A program made the translations under genes and the position numbers. From NCBI RefSeq assembly GCF_017309385.1, contig NZ_JAFJMJ010000002.1, positions 806,001-870,000 of the forward strand: DNA of 64,000 nucleotides, given 5' to 3'. Shown here one piece after another: positions 51,391 to 60,304 of the stretch. Each line of letters starts with the position of its first letter. Positions within the stretch are counted from its first letter, which is position 1. The DNA comes from Amycolatopsis sp. 195334CR. Lineage in GTDB: Bacteria > Actinomycetota > Actinomycetes > Mycobacteriales > Pseudonocardiaceae. The notes under the pieces were generated by a model that made no database searches, was not told the DNA's origin, and saw only the letters and a program-made list of their open reading frames with translations.

Positions 51391-54105
51391 GTGAGCCCAG
51401 CCGAGAACACCCAAGTAGCGAACGACACACCCCGCCTGTTGCTCATCGACGGGCACTCGATGGCGTACCGCGCCTTCTTCGCGGTACCCGCCGACCGGTT
51501 CCGCACCACCACCGGCCAGGTCACCAACGCGGTGTTCGGGTTCACCTCGATGCTGATCAACCTGCTGCGCGACGAGCAGCCGACCCACCTCGCGGTGGCC
51601 TTCGACCTCTCGCGTCAGACCTTCCGCTCGGAGGCCTACGCCGACTACAAGGCGGGCCGCTCGGCCACCCCGGACGACTTCAAGGGGCAGGTCGACCTGG
51701 TCAAGGACGTGCTCGGGGTACTGGGCATCCCGATCCTGACCAAGGAGAACTACGAGGCCGACGACATCATCGCCACGCTGACCACGCAGTCGGAGGCGCT
51801 CGGCTACCAGGTGCTCATCTGCACCGGCGACCGCGACGCGCTGCAGCTGGTCACCGACGCGGTCACCGTGCTCTACCCGCGCAAGGGCGTCTCGGACCTG
51901 GTGCGGTTCGACCCGGCCGCGGTCTCGGACAAGTACGGCCTCACGCCGTCGCAGTACCCGGACTTCGCCGCGCTGCGCGGGGACCCGTCGGACAACCTGC
52001 CCGGCATCCCCGGCGTGGGGGAGAAGACCGCGACCAAGTGGATCCAGCAGTTCGGCTCGCTGAACGACCTGATCGACCGGGTGGACGAGGTCAAGGGCAA
52101 GGCCGGGGACGCGCTGCGCGCCCACCTCAGCTCGGTCGCGCTGAACCGCCAGCTCACCGAGCTGGTCCGCGAGGTGCCGCTGGAGGCCACCCCGCCGGAG
52201 CTGGAGCTGAAGCCGTGGGACCGCGACGCGGTGCACCGGCTGTTCGACGAGCTGGAGTTCCGCGTCCTGCGCGACCGGCTGTTCGCCACGCTGTCCAGCG
52301 CCGAGCCCGAGGCCGACGAGGGCTTCGAGGTCACCGGCGCGGCGCTGGAGCCGGGGCAGATCGGCGGGTGGCTGGCCGAGCACGCGCCGGCCGGCACGGT
52401 GACCGGGCTGTCGTTCCGCACCACCGGCGCCTCGGTGGCCGCCGACGTGCTGTCCATCGCCTTCGCCGCCGAGGACGGGAAGGGCACCTACCTCGATCTG
52501 TCCACTCTGGACGAGGCGGACGAGAAGGCGCTGGTCGCCTGGCTCGCCGACGAGAAGGCGGGCAAGAGCGGGCACGCGCTGAAGGTGGCCGTGCACGGGC
52601 TGCTCGGCCGCGGCTGGCGACTGGCCGGGCTGCGCACCGACACCGAGCTGGCCGCCTACCTGGTCCGCCCCGGTCAGCGCTCGTTCGAGCTGGACGACCT
52701 CACCCTGCGCTACCTCAGCCGCGAGCTGCGCTCGGAGACCGACGAGGGCGACGGGCAGCTCTCCCTGCTGGACGGGGCCGAGGGTGCCGACGCCAAGATC
52801 GTGCAGGCCGAGCTGGTGCGGGCGCGCGCGATCGCCGAGCTGACCGGCGCGCTGCACGAGGAACTCGGCAAGATGAACGGCACCAAGCTGCTCGACGAGA
52901 TCGAGCTGCCGCTGTTCGAGGTGATCAACGAGCTGGAGGCGGCGGGCATCGCGGTCGACATCGAGCAGCTCACCGAGCTCGAAGCGCACTACGCCAACCG
53001 CGTGCACCAGGCCGCCGACGCCGCCTACGAGGTGATCGGCAAGCAGATCAACCTCGGTTCGCCGAAGCAGCTGCAGGTGGTGCTGTTCGACGAGCTGCAG
53101 ATGCCGAAGACCAAGCGCACCAAGACCGGGTACACCACCGACGCGGACGCGCTGCAGACGCTGTTCGAGAAGACCGAGCACCCGTTCCTGCAGCACCTGC
53201 TCGAACACCGCGACGCCACCCGCCTGCGCACCACGGTGGAGGGGCTGATCAAGTCCATCGCGGACGACCGGCGCATCCACACCACGCTGTACCAGACCAT
53301 CGCGGCCACCGGGCGGCTCTCGTCCACCGAGCCGAACCTGCAGAACATCCCGATCCGCACCGAGGAGGGCCGCCGCATCCGCGACGCCTTCGTGGTCGGC
53401 GAGGGCTACACCGACCTGATGACCGCGGACTACAGCCAGATCGAGATGCGGATCATGGCGCACCTGTCCGAGGACGCCGCGCTGATCGAGTCCTTCCAGT
53501 CCGGGTTCGACTTCCACGCGGCCACCGCGGCGAAGGTGTTCGGCGTGGAGCCCGGCGAGGTCACCGGGGCGCAGCGGGCCAAGATCAAGGCGATGAACTA
53601 CGGCCTGGCCTACGGGCTGTCGGCGTACGGGCTCTCGGCGCAGCTGCGGATCTCCACCGAGGAGGCGCGCGGGCTGATGGACGACTACTTCGCCGGGTTC
53701 GGCGGGGTGCGCGACTACCTGCAGTCGGTGGTGGTGGAGGCGGGCAAGGTCGGCTACACCGAGACCATCTTCGGCCGCCGCCGCTACCTGCCCGACCTGA
53801 ACAGCGACAACCGGCAGCGCCGCGAGATGGCCGAGCGGATGGCGCTCAACGCGCCGATCCAGGGCAGCGCGGCCGACATCATCAAGGTCGCCATGCTCAA
53901 CGTGCACCGCGGCCTGACCGAGGCGAAGCTGCGCAGCCGGGTGCTGCTCCAGGTCCACGACGAACTGGTGCTCGAAGTGGCCGACGGCGAGCACGACGAG
54001 CTGGAAGCACTGGTGCGCAAGGAGATGGGCGCGGCCTACGAACTGGCCGTGCCGCTGGAGGTCTCGGTCGGCTACGGCCGCTCCTGGAACGACGCGGCGC
54101 ATTAG
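51391..54105 (+). CDS. polA: DNA polymerase I
   Basis: 904 residues with a GTG start. The 5'-3' exonuclease covers about residues 14-290 (LLLIDGHSMAYRAFFAV, AVAFDLSRQTFRSEAYADYK, EADDIIATL, GIPGVGEKTATKWI). The 3'-5' exonuclease-like region at about 310-500 lacks the catalytic acidic DxE set, as is usual in actinobacteria. The polymerase domain spans about 510-904 with motif A TADYSQIEMRIMAHL, motif B AKIKAMNYGLAYGLSAYGLS and motif C LLQVHDELVLEV. It fills gaps in repair and replaces RNA primers. Confidence 0.96.
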   Translation: MSPAENTQVANDTPRLLLIDGHSMAYRAFFAVPADRFRTTTGQVTNAVFGFTSMLINLLRDEQPTHLAVAFDLSRQTFRSEAYADYKAGRSATPDDFKGQVDLVKDVLGVLGIPILTKENYEADDIIATLTTQSEALGYQVLICTGDRDALQLVTDAVTVLYPRKGVSDLVRFDPAAVSDKYGLTPSQYPDFAALRGDPSDNLPGIPGVGEKTATKWIQQFGSLNDLIDRVDEVKGKAGDALRAHLSSVALNRQLTELVREVPLEATPPELELKPWDRDAVHRLFDELEFRVLRDRLFATLSSAEPEADEGFEVTGAALEPGQIGGWLAEHAPAGTVTGLSFRTTGASVAADVLSIAFAAEDGKGTYLDLSTLDEADEKALVAWLADEKAGKSGHALKVAVHGLLGRGWRLAGLRTDTELAAYLVRPGQRSFELDDLTLRYLSRELRSETDEGDGQLSLLDGAEGADAKIVQAELVRARAIAELTGALHEELGKMNGTKLLDEIELPLFEVINELEAAGIAVDIEQLTELEAHYANRVHQAADAAYEVIGKQINLGSPKQLQVVLFDELQMPKTKRTKTGYTTDADALQTLFEKTEHPFLQHLLEHRDATRLRTTVEGLIKSIADDRRIHTTLYQTIAATGRLSSTEPNLQNIPIRTEEGRRIRDAFVVGEGYTDLMTADYSQIEMRIMAHLSEDAALIESFQSGFDFHAATAAKVFGVEPGEVTGAQRAKIKAMNYGLAYGLSAYGLSAQLRISTEEARGLMDDYFAGFGGVRDYLQSVVVEAGKVGYTETIFGRRRYLPDLNSDNRQRREMAERMALNAPIQGSAADIIKVAMLNVHRGLTEAKLRSRVLLQVHDELVLEVADGEHDELEALVRKEMGAAYELAVPLEVSVGYGRSWNDAAH

Positions 54106-54108
54106 CCG

Positions 54109-54549
54109 ATGAGCGGGCGCGTCGATGCGTTGGGGCACCTTCGCCGGGCGAAGGACCGGATCGACGCGCACTACGCCGAACCGCTCGACGTGGACCAGCT
54201 CGCCAAGGTGGCGGGCTGGTCCCGCGAGCACTTCACCCGCACCTTCGCCGCGGCCTTCGGCGAGACGCCCGGCGCGTACCTGGCGCGCCGCCGGATCGAG
54301 CGCGCCCAGGACCTCCTCCGCTCGGCGAACCTGACGGTGACCGAGGTGTGCCTGCTGGTGGGCTACTCCAGCCTCGGCACGTTCAGCCGCCGGTTCACCG
54401 AGATCACCGGGGAAAGCCCGACCGCCTACCGCGCGCGGGCCCGTCAGCGGGGCACCCCGCCCATTCCCGGCTGCTACCTGATGATGTGGACCAGGCCGGT
54501 CGCGGGGAACCAATCCGGAAAGGACGGAAAGGACATCACTTCCGGATAA
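54109..54549 (+). CDS. AraC family regulator, DNA-binding domain only
   Basis: 146 residues consisting almost only of the AraC double helix-turn-helix (LDVDQLAKVAGWSREHFTRT, FAAAFGETPGAYLARRRIER, then VTEVCLLVGYSSLGTFSRRF and TEITGESPTAYRAR). A short tail has no sensor domain. It begins 3 bases after the polA stop. The next gene, a VOC protein, starts 58 bases downstream and is a likely partner, as AraC/VOC pairs of this kind are common. Confidence 0.88.
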   Translation: MSGRVDALGHLRRAKDRIDAHYAEPLDVDQLAKVAGWSREHFTRTFAAAFGETPGAYLARRRIERAQDLLRSANLTVTEVCLLVGYSSLGTFSRRFTEITGESPTAYRARARQRGTPPIPGCYLMMWTRPVAGNQSGKDGKDITSG

Positions 54550-54607
54550 GCCATCCGGCGGCGGGCGCGACTAGCGTTCGGGCCAGAGCGCTGGACGGGA
54601 GCAGGAA

Positions 54608-55057
54608 ATGATCAAGAATTTGTCGCACGCCGGCATCTACGTGCTGGACTACGAATCGGCCAAGGAGTTCTACACCGCGAAGCTCGGTTTCGAGGTGCGC
54701 CAGGACGTCAAGATGGACGGCCGGTTCCGCTGGCTGACCGTCGGCCTGCCGGGGCAGCCCGGGCTGGAGTTCACCCTGATGGAACCGGGGCCGCCGCAGC
54801 ACGACCCGGAAACCGAGAAGCAGTTGCGGGAACTGATCGCCAAGGGCGTGCTCGGCATGGGCGTGTTCGACACCGACGACTGCCGCGGGACCTTCGAGAC
54901 GCTTTCCGCGCGCGGGGTGAACTTCCTGCAGGAACCGGCTGACCGACCGTACGGAGTGGAATGTGTATTCCGAGACGACTCCGGGAACTGGTTCAGCCTC
55001 ACCGAGCGACGGGAATTCGACGAAGCGAAGGACTGGGGACTCTGTGTGGACGGTTGA
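54608..55057 (+). CDS. VOC (glyoxalase/dioxygenase fold) protein
   Basis: 149 residues, two beta-alpha-beta-beta-beta modules: LSHAGIYVLDYESAKEFYTA, KLGFEVRQDVKMDGRFRWLT and GVNFLQEPADRPYGVECVFR, DDSGNWFSLTER. A metal site of His 7, Glu and the C-terminal Glu is plausible. Function may be detoxification or antibiotic binding; it is not defined. GGAGCAGGAA lies before the ATG. Confidence 0.87.
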   Translation: MIKNLSHAGIYVLDYESAKEFYTAKLGFEVRQDVKMDGRFRWLTVGLPGQPGLEFTLMEPGPPQHDPETEKQLRELIAKGVLGMGVFDTDDCRGTFETLSARGVNFLQEPADRPYGVECVFRDDSGNWFSLTERREFDEAKDWGLCVDG

Positions 55058-55129
55058 CCGCGTTTCGCCGCGGTAAACAAGCCTTTCGCCGGACGGCAGG
55101 GGCTTCCGCTCGCGAGTAGCGTGACGGGC

Positions 55130-55729
55130 ATGGTGCTCAGAAAGGCGCTGATCCTCGGTGGCACCGGCATGCTGGCCGGCGTCGCGGAATCCCTCACCGG
55201 TGACGGCTGGCTGGTGGTCCTGCCGAGCAGGCGGTACAGCCCGATCGGCCGCCGCCCGCCCGAGCCGGGTATCGCCGCCCGGCTGTCGATGGGCGCGCGC
55301 GGGCACCGGCCGCAGGGCGGTACCGCGACGCTGGGCCGGGCCATCTGGGTCGAAGCGCAATGGGAACGTCCACGGGAACTGGCGAAGAAGGCGGAGGAGG
55401 CGCTCGGCGGACCGGCGGACCTGCTGGTGGCCTGGGTGCACGACTCCTACCGCCGGGCGGTGATGGGGGTGGTGGAGCCGTTGCTGCGCCCCGAGGCCCC
55501 GGTGGTGGAGGTGCGGGAGGCCGCGTCGGTGAAGGCGGGCGAGGCGGAGTCGCTGCTCGCGGTCCACCCCACCCAGCAGGTGCGCCTCGGCGCGATCTCG
55601 GAGCAGACCGGGCGGCCGCTGAGCCACGCCGAGATCGCCGCGGGCGTGCTCGACGCGGTGGAACGGGCGCTGGAGGACCGCCCGACCTCGGTGCACCAGA
55701 TCGGGCACAACCGCCCCTACGTGCGGTAA
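55130..55729 (+). CDS. Rossmann-type short protein, SDR-like N-terminus
   Basis: 199 residues from the ATG at 55130 (a GTG at 55121 is also possible). The start MVLRKALILGGTGMLAGVAE is a nucleotide-binding Gly-rich motif of SDR/NmrA proteins. The catalytic Tyr-x3-Lys of SDR enzymes is not seen, and the middle (PSRRYSPIGRRPPEPG) is unusual. The C-terminus reads RLGAISEQTGRPLSHAEIAA. Possibly a non-catalytic NAD(P)-binding protein. A terminator follows. Confidence 0.65.
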   Translation: MVLRKALILGGTGMLAGVAESLTGDGWLVVLPSRRYSPIGRRPPEPGIAARLSMGARGHRPQGGTATLGRAIWVEAQWERPRELAKKAEEALGGPADLLVAWVHDSYRRAVMGVVEPLLRPEAPVVEVREAASVKAGEAESLLAVHPTQQVRLGAISEQTGRPLSHAEIAAGVLDAVERALEDRPTSVHQIGHNRPYVR

Positions 55730-55741
55730 CGCGCCGGACCG

Positions 55742-55773
55742 AACGCCCCCGCTGCTCCGGTGGTGGGGGCGTT
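55742..55773 (+). terminator. Intrinsic terminator
   Basis: AACGCCCCC (55742-55750) pairs with GGGGGCGTT (55765-55773), followed by TT and a short T-rich end, 13 bases after the upstream stop. Confidence 0.75.
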
Positions 55774-55811
55774 TTCGCGCGCTCTTGATCGGGAATCGGC
55801 AACGGTGTTAC

Positions 55812-55838
55812 GTTACCCAAACTGGTAACTTTGTTAAC
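55812..55838. promoter_or_regulatory. Inverted repeats in AT-rich promoter of the phosphoesterase gene
   Basis: GTTACC (55812-55817) and GGTAAC (55824-55829) flank 6 bases; GTTAAC follows at 55833-55838. The stretch is much richer in A/T than the surroundings and lies 50-75 bases before the ATG, so it is a good operator/promoter candidate. Confidence 0.5.
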
Positions 55839-55888
55839 TAATTGAACACCGTCCGCTTTCCGCCGCCCGCACCCCCAGGAGAGCGCAG

Positions 55889-57463
55889 ATGAACCGATCT
55901 ACCCTGCTGGTCAGGGGCCTGCCGATCGCGCTGGCCGCGCTGCTGGCGCAGTCCGTGGTCGCCGCCAGTGGTGAGACGCTGGCCGAAACCCTGCTGTCGC
56001 ACCAGAAACCCACCACCACCTCGTCGGTGGAGGACGCCACCTTCGGCGGCGGGTTCGCCGTCGACGGCGACACCACCACCCGGTGGGCCAGTGCCGAGGG
56101 CAGCGATCCACAGTGGATCGCGGTCGACCTCGGCGGGCCCGCGCGGGTGAGCCGGGTGAAGCTGAACTGGGAGGCCGCCCACGCCAGCGCGTACCAGGTC
56201 CAGGTGTCCGCCGACGGGAAGGCGTGGACCACGGTCAAGTCCGTCACCGGGTCGGACGGCGCGGTCGACGAGGTCACCGGGCTCGACGCCTCGGCCCGGT
56301 TCGTGCGGGTGCTCGGCACCCAGCGCGCCACCGCCTACGGCTACTCGCTCTGGGAACTGGAGGTGCACGGCTCCCGCACCGGCGGCGGTGACATCGAGGC
56401 ACCCAGCGCGCCCGCCGGGCTGAAGGCCACCGCCGCCACCACCGACACGATCACCCTGGCCTGGACGCCGTCGACCGACAACGTCGGGGTGACCGGGTAC
56501 GAGGTGCTGCGCAACGGCAACGTCGTCGGCACCACCAGCACCGCCGGGTACACCGACACGGCCCTCGCCTCCGGCACCGCGTTCACCTACTCGGTGCGGG
56601 CCCGCGACGCGGCGGGCAACCTCTCCGCGCCGAGCGCCGAGGTGCAGGCGAGCACCCAGCCGGGCAACGGCACCGGCGGCACGGTCTTCGTGATCGCGGG
56701 GGACATCGCCAAGCGCGAACTGCCGTCCGAGCACTCCAAGACCGCCGAACTCGTCGCCGGCATCAAGCCGCAGCACGTGCTGACCGTCGGCGACAACCAG
56801 TACGACAACGGCACGCTGAAGGAGTTCCAGACCTACTACGACAAGACCTGGGGCAAGTTCAAGGCCATCACCAAGCCCACCCCGGGCAACCACGAGTGGT
56901 ACGACCAGCTCAAGGGGTACAAGGCGTACTTCGGCTCGATCGCCACCCCGCAGGGCAAGCCGTACTACAGCTTCGACGTGGGCGACTTCCACTTCGTCGC
57001 GCTCGACTCCGATCCGGTGACCGACGGCAACACCGCCGAGCAGGTGGCCTGGCTCAAGGACGACCTGGCGAAGAACACCCGGTCGTGCGTGGTCGGCTAC
57101 TGGCACCACCCGCGGTTCAACTCCGGCGAGTACGGCGACAACAAGGCCATCGCGCCGCTGTGGGACGAGATGGTCAAGGCCAGGGCCGACGTGGTCTTCG
57201 GCGGGCACGACCACCACTACGAGCGGATCAAGCCGCTCAACTCCCAGGGCCGGGTCGACGAGGCGAACGGCGTGCGCTCGGCCATCGTCGGCATCGGCGG
57301 CGACAGCCTGTACACGCAGATCAAACCGCGTGAGGGGGTGGAGAAGTCGTTCGCCAAGCACGGCGTGATGAAGTTCGTGGCCAACGGCAAGACCTACTCG
57401 TGGGAGATCATCGGCACCGACGGGAAGCTCCTCGACAAGGCGGGTCCCTACACCTGCCGCTGA
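55889..57463 (+). CDS. Secreted metallophosphoesterase with discoidin and fibronectin III domains
   Basis: 524 residues. Sec signal peptide (NRSTLLVRGLPIALAALLAQ). Residues about 35-170 form an F5/8 type C (discoidin) domain (GGGFAVDGDTTTRWASAEGS, YSLWELEVHG). Residues about 172-262 form a fibronectin III domain (APAGLKATAATTDTITLAWT). The catalytic domain at about 270-520 has metal motifs AGDIAK, GDNQYDNG, GNHEWY, GYWHHPRFNSG and GGHDHHYER. It resembles purple acid phosphatase-like esterases. The accessory domains suggest carbohydrate or cell-wall binding outside the cell. GGAG precedes the ATG. Confidence 0.9.
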   Translation: MNRSTLLVRGLPIALAALLAQSVVAASGETLAETLLSHQKPTTTSSVEDATFGGGFAVDGDTTTRWASAEGSDPQWIAVDLGGPARVSRVKLNWEAAHASAYQVQVSADGKAWTTVKSVTGSDGAVDEVTGLDASARFVRVLGTQRATAYGYSLWELEVHGSRTGGGDIEAPSAPAGLKATAATTDTITLAWTPSTDNVGVTGYEVLRNGNVVGTTSTAGYTDTALASGTAFTYSVRARDAAGNLSAPSAEVQASTQPGNGTGGTVFVIAGDIAKRELPSEHSKTAELVAGIKPQHVLTVGDNQYDNGTLKEFQTYYDKTWGKFKAITKPTPGNHEWYDQLKGYKAYFGSIATPQGKPYYSFDVGDFHFVALDSDPVTDGNTAEQVAWLKDDLAKNTRSCVVGYWHHPRFNSGEYGDNKAIAPLWDEMVKARADVVFGGHDHHYERIKPLNSQGRVDEANGVRSAIVGIGGDSLYTQIKPREGVEKSFAKHGVMKFVANGKTYSWEIIGTDGKLLDKAGPYTCR

Positions 57464-57478
57464 TCGGGGGAGGCAACC

Positions 57479-58723
57479 GTGTACATCGCATCGGCGCGGG
57501 AAACCGGCCTCGACACCCAGCCGGGACGTAGTGGGCGCCGGGTGGCGGGCAACGTGTTCGCCCTCGGCGCGGTCAGCCTGGTCACCGACGTCTCCTCGGA
57601 GATGGTGACCGCCGTGCTGCCGCTGTACCTGGTGTTGCAGCTGGGGTTCTCCCCGCTGCAGTTCGGCATCCTGGACGGGCTGTACTCCGGGGTGACCGCG
57701 TTCGTGCGGATCGTCGGCGGCACGCTCGCCGACCGGTGGCAGCGCCGCAAGCTGATGGCCGGGCTCGGTTACGGCATCTCCGCCGTGGCCAAGCTCGGCC
57801 TGCTCGGGGCCACTGGATCGGCCACCTCGATGGGGCTGGTGCTGGCCGCCGACCGGACCGGGAAGGGCCTGCGCACGGCCCCCCGGGACGCGTTGATCTC
57901 GCTGAGCAGCGACCCCGGCACGCTCGGCCGCGCGTTCGGCGTGCACCGAGCGATGGACACCGTCGGCGCCTTCCTCGGGCCGCTGGTGGCGTTCCTGCTG
58001 CTGTGGGCGGTGACCGGCGGGTACCAGGCGGTGTTCTTCGTCAGCTTCTGCATCGCCTCGCTCGGCGTGGTGCTGCTGGTGCTGTTCGTCCGCGACCACC
58101 GGCAGCCGGCGCCGCCCCGCCGGTCGGCCTCACTGCGGTCGGCGTTCGGGCTGTTGCGGGACAAGGGGTTCCGGCGGATCTGCGGCTGGGCGGCGGTGTT
58201 CGGCCTGGCCACCGTCGGCGACGCCTTCGTCTACCTGCTGCTGCAGGACCGGCTGGCCATCGAACCCGCCTGGTTCGCGGTGCTGCCGCTGGGCACCGCC
58301 GGGGTGTACCTGCTGCTGGCCGTGCCGATGGGCCGGGTGGCCGACCGGCTCGGCCGGTGGCGGGTGTTCGTCGCCGGGCACATCGCCCTGCTGGGCGCCT
58401 ACGTCCTGCTGCTCGGCGCCGCCGACGGGCTGTGGCTGGTGGTCGCGGGCCTGGCCGCGCACGGGCTGTTCTACGCCTGCACCGACGGGGTGCTGATGGC
58501 GGCGGCCGGTCCGCTGCTGCCCGCCGGGCTGCGGACCAGTGGGATGGCCGTGCTGCAGACCGGGCAGGCGCTGGCGAAGCTCGCGTCCTCGGTGCTGTTC
58601 GGCGCGGCCTGGACGGTGTGGGGCAGGGAGACCGCGCTGGTCCTCGCGGTGTCGGCACTGGCGGTGGTGGTGGCCGCGGCGCTGATCGCCCGGCCGTTGC
58701 GCACGGGAAGGGGAGTGGCATGA
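57479..58723 (+). CDS. MFS transporter
   Basis: 414 residues with a GTG start behind GGGGGAGG. About 12 membrane helices; motif A GGTLADRWQRRKLMAGLG and DRTGKGLRTAPRDALISLSS after helix 4, with LGRAFGVHRAMDTVGAFLGP typical of a small actinobacterial MFS group. It starts 15 bases after the phosphoesterase gene and overlaps the next gene by 4 bases. It may transport the product of the phosphoesterase. Confidence 0.88.
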   Translation: MYIASARETGLDTQPGRSGRRVAGNVFALGAVSLVTDVSSEMVTAVLPLYLVLQLGFSPLQFGILDGLYSGVTAFVRIVGGTLADRWQRRKLMAGLGYGISAVAKLGLLGATGSATSMGLVLAADRTGKGLRTAPRDALISLSSDPGTLGRAFGVHRAMDTVGAFLGPLVAFLLLWAVTGGYQAVFFVSFCIASLGVVLLVLFVRDHRQPAPPRRSASLRSAFGLLRDKGFRRICGWAAVFGLATVGDAFVYLLLQDRLAIEPAWFAVLPLGTAGVYLLLAVPMGRVADRLGRWRVFVAGHIALLGAYVLLLGAADGLWLVVAGLAAHGLFYACTDGVLMAAAGPLLPAGLRTSGMAVLQTGQALAKLASSVLFGAAWTVWGRETALVLAVSALAVVVAAALIARPLRTGRGVA

Positions 58724-59733
58724 GGCTCGGGATCAAGGTGGCCACCGCACTCGGTGCCACCGCGCTGCTCGGCGCGGCGGCGACGGTCTACACGCTGGAC
58801 GCGATGGCGGGGAACCCGGAGCACGCCCGGCCGGACGTGACGATCGCGGTCGACGCGACCGCCCAGGTGGACCTGGCCGAGCCGGGGCGCCTGCTGTTCC
58901 GGACCACCGCGCCGGGACCCCACCACGGCAAGGTCTCCTCGGTCCCGCTGGCCGATCCCGGCGGGCCGCGGCGGATCAGCCCGCTCTCGTGCGACCGGTT
59001 CTTCACCGAGGCCGGGACCGGGATCTGCCTGGCAACCGCGCCCGGCCTGATGCCGAGCGCGGTCGCGCTGCGGGTGGACGACCGCCTGCGCGAGACCGAA
59101 CGGGTCGAGGTCGCAGGCATCCCGAGCCGCGCGAAGCTGTCCGCCGGCGGCCGCATGGCCACCTGGACCACCTTCGTCACCGGCGACTCGTACACCCAGG
59201 GCAGCGGGTTCTCCACCCGCACCGCGATCCAGGACCGCCGCGACCAGGCGTACCTGAGCAACATCGAGGGCATCCCGCTGACCGTGGACGGCAAGCCGTA
59301 CCAGGCGGAGGACGTCAACGTCTGGGGCGCGGGGTTCACCGCCGACGGCAAGCGGTTCTACGCCACGGTGTCCACGGCCGGGCGGACCCACCTGCTCGAA
59401 GGCGACTACGACGCCTGGGCCGCCCGGACCCTGGTGGAGAACGCCGAATGCCCGTCGCTGTCCCCGGACGGCACGCGGCTGGCGGTCAAGAAGCGGGTCT
59501 CGGACGATGCCGCGAGGCCGTGGCGCGAGTACGTGCTCGACCTGACCACGATGCGGGAGACGCCGCTGGCCGAGACCCGCAGCATCGACGACCAGGTGGT
59601 CTGGCTGGACTCGCGGACGATCGCCTACGAACTCCCGCGCGACGGCGGCTCCGACATCTGGGCGGTCCCGGCCGACGGCTCCGGCACCCCACGGCTACTG
59701 GTGCCGTGGGGGTCTTCTCCGTCAATTACTTAG
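58720..59733 (+). CDS. TolB-like beta-propeller protein, membrane-anchored
   Basis: 337 residues. One N-terminal hydrophobic segment (LGIKVATALGATALLGAAAT), then beta-propeller repeats of the TolB/WD40 type (VEVAGIPSRAKLSAGGRMAT, DVNVWGAGFTADGKRFYATV, NAECPSLSPDGTRLAVKKRV, GGSDIWAVPADGSGTPRLLV). Translation is coupled to the MFS gene. Function unknown; it may be an extracytoplasmic partner of the transporter. The last 8 bases overlap the convergent TetR gene. Confidence 0.82.
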   Translation: MRLGIKVATALGATALLGAAATVYTLDAMAGNPEHARPDVTIAVDATAQVDLAEPGRLLFRTTAPGPHHGKVSSVPLADPGGPRRISPLSCDRFFTEAGTGICLATAPGLMPSAVALRVDDRLRETERVEVAGIPSRAKLSAGGRMATWTTFVTGDSYTQGSGFSTRTAIQDRRDQAYLSNIEGIPLTVDGKPYQAEDVNVWGAGFTADGKRFYATVSTAGRTHLLEGDYDAWAARTLVENAECPSLSPDGTRLAVKKRVSDDAARPWREYVLDLTTMRETPLAETRSIDDQVVWLDSRTIAYELPRDGGSDIWAVPADGSGTPRLLVPWGSSPSIT

Positions 59734-60304
59734 CCAGGCCGCGGATCAGCACCATCACCGACTCGCGCACCTCGTCCCGGCTGCGCTGCCGCTGGAACAC
59801 CTGCCAGTCCAGGGCCACCACCAGCAGCGTGCCGAACAACCCGGCCGCGGCGGTCGGGATCTGCACGCCGTCGGGCAGCCGTCCCGCGTCGGCGATGCGC
59901 TGCAGCTGCTCCTTGACGATCGAGATGATCTCCTCGCGCAGCAGCGTCAGCGTCTCGTGCCACTGGCCCGGTGTCCGCCACATCTCGCTGACCAGGATCT
60001 GCGAGAACCCCGGGTACTCGGCGATGAACCGGAGCGCACCGTCCACTTGGGACTCCAGCGCCTCGACCGGGTCCGCCGGGGCGGTGCCCGCGCGCAGCCG
60101 GTCGGCGAGCTGCCCGACGCCGTAGCGCAGCAGCGCGTCGATCAGCCCGTCCTTGCTGCCGAAGTTGTAGTACACGGTGCCCTTGGCCACCCCGGCCTCG
60201 GCGGCGATCTCGTCCACCGTCAGCCCGACCAGCCCGCGGTCGGTGGCCAGCTTCAGCGTCGCTTCGAACAGTCGGCGCCGCGTGGCGTCGGCCCTCGCAC
60301 TCAC
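59726..60304 (-). CDS. TetR family regulator
   Basis: 192 residues from a GTG at 60304 that overlaps the upstream stop (GTGA). Helix-turn-helix: RRRLFEATLKLATDRGLVGL, TVDEIAAEAGVAKGTVYYNF. It is the third gene of the operon with the ABC-like protein and the YhgE/Pip membrane protein, and probably binds the palindrome at 62887-62900 to repress the operon. Confidence 0.9.
   Translation of the reverse strand: MSARADATRRRLFEATLKLATDRGLVGLTVDEIAAEAGVAKGTVYYNFGSKDGLIDALLRYGVGQLADRLRAGTAPADPVEALESQVDGALRFIAEYPGFSQILVSEMWRTPGQWHETLTLLREEIISIVKEQLQRIADAGRLPDGVQIPTAAAGLFGTLLVVALDWQVFQRQRSRDEVRESVMVLIRGLAK

Noticed and set aside
50908..54513. A 1201-codon open frame antisense to polA
   Set aside because: Only its last about 145 codons (the PaaI-type gene) have family features; the rest is the complement of polA kept open by the extreme third-position GC bias.
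55838..58099. A 753-codon minus-strand frame over the phosphoesterase and MFS genes
   Set aside because: Shadow of two well-supported plus-strand genes; no family features.
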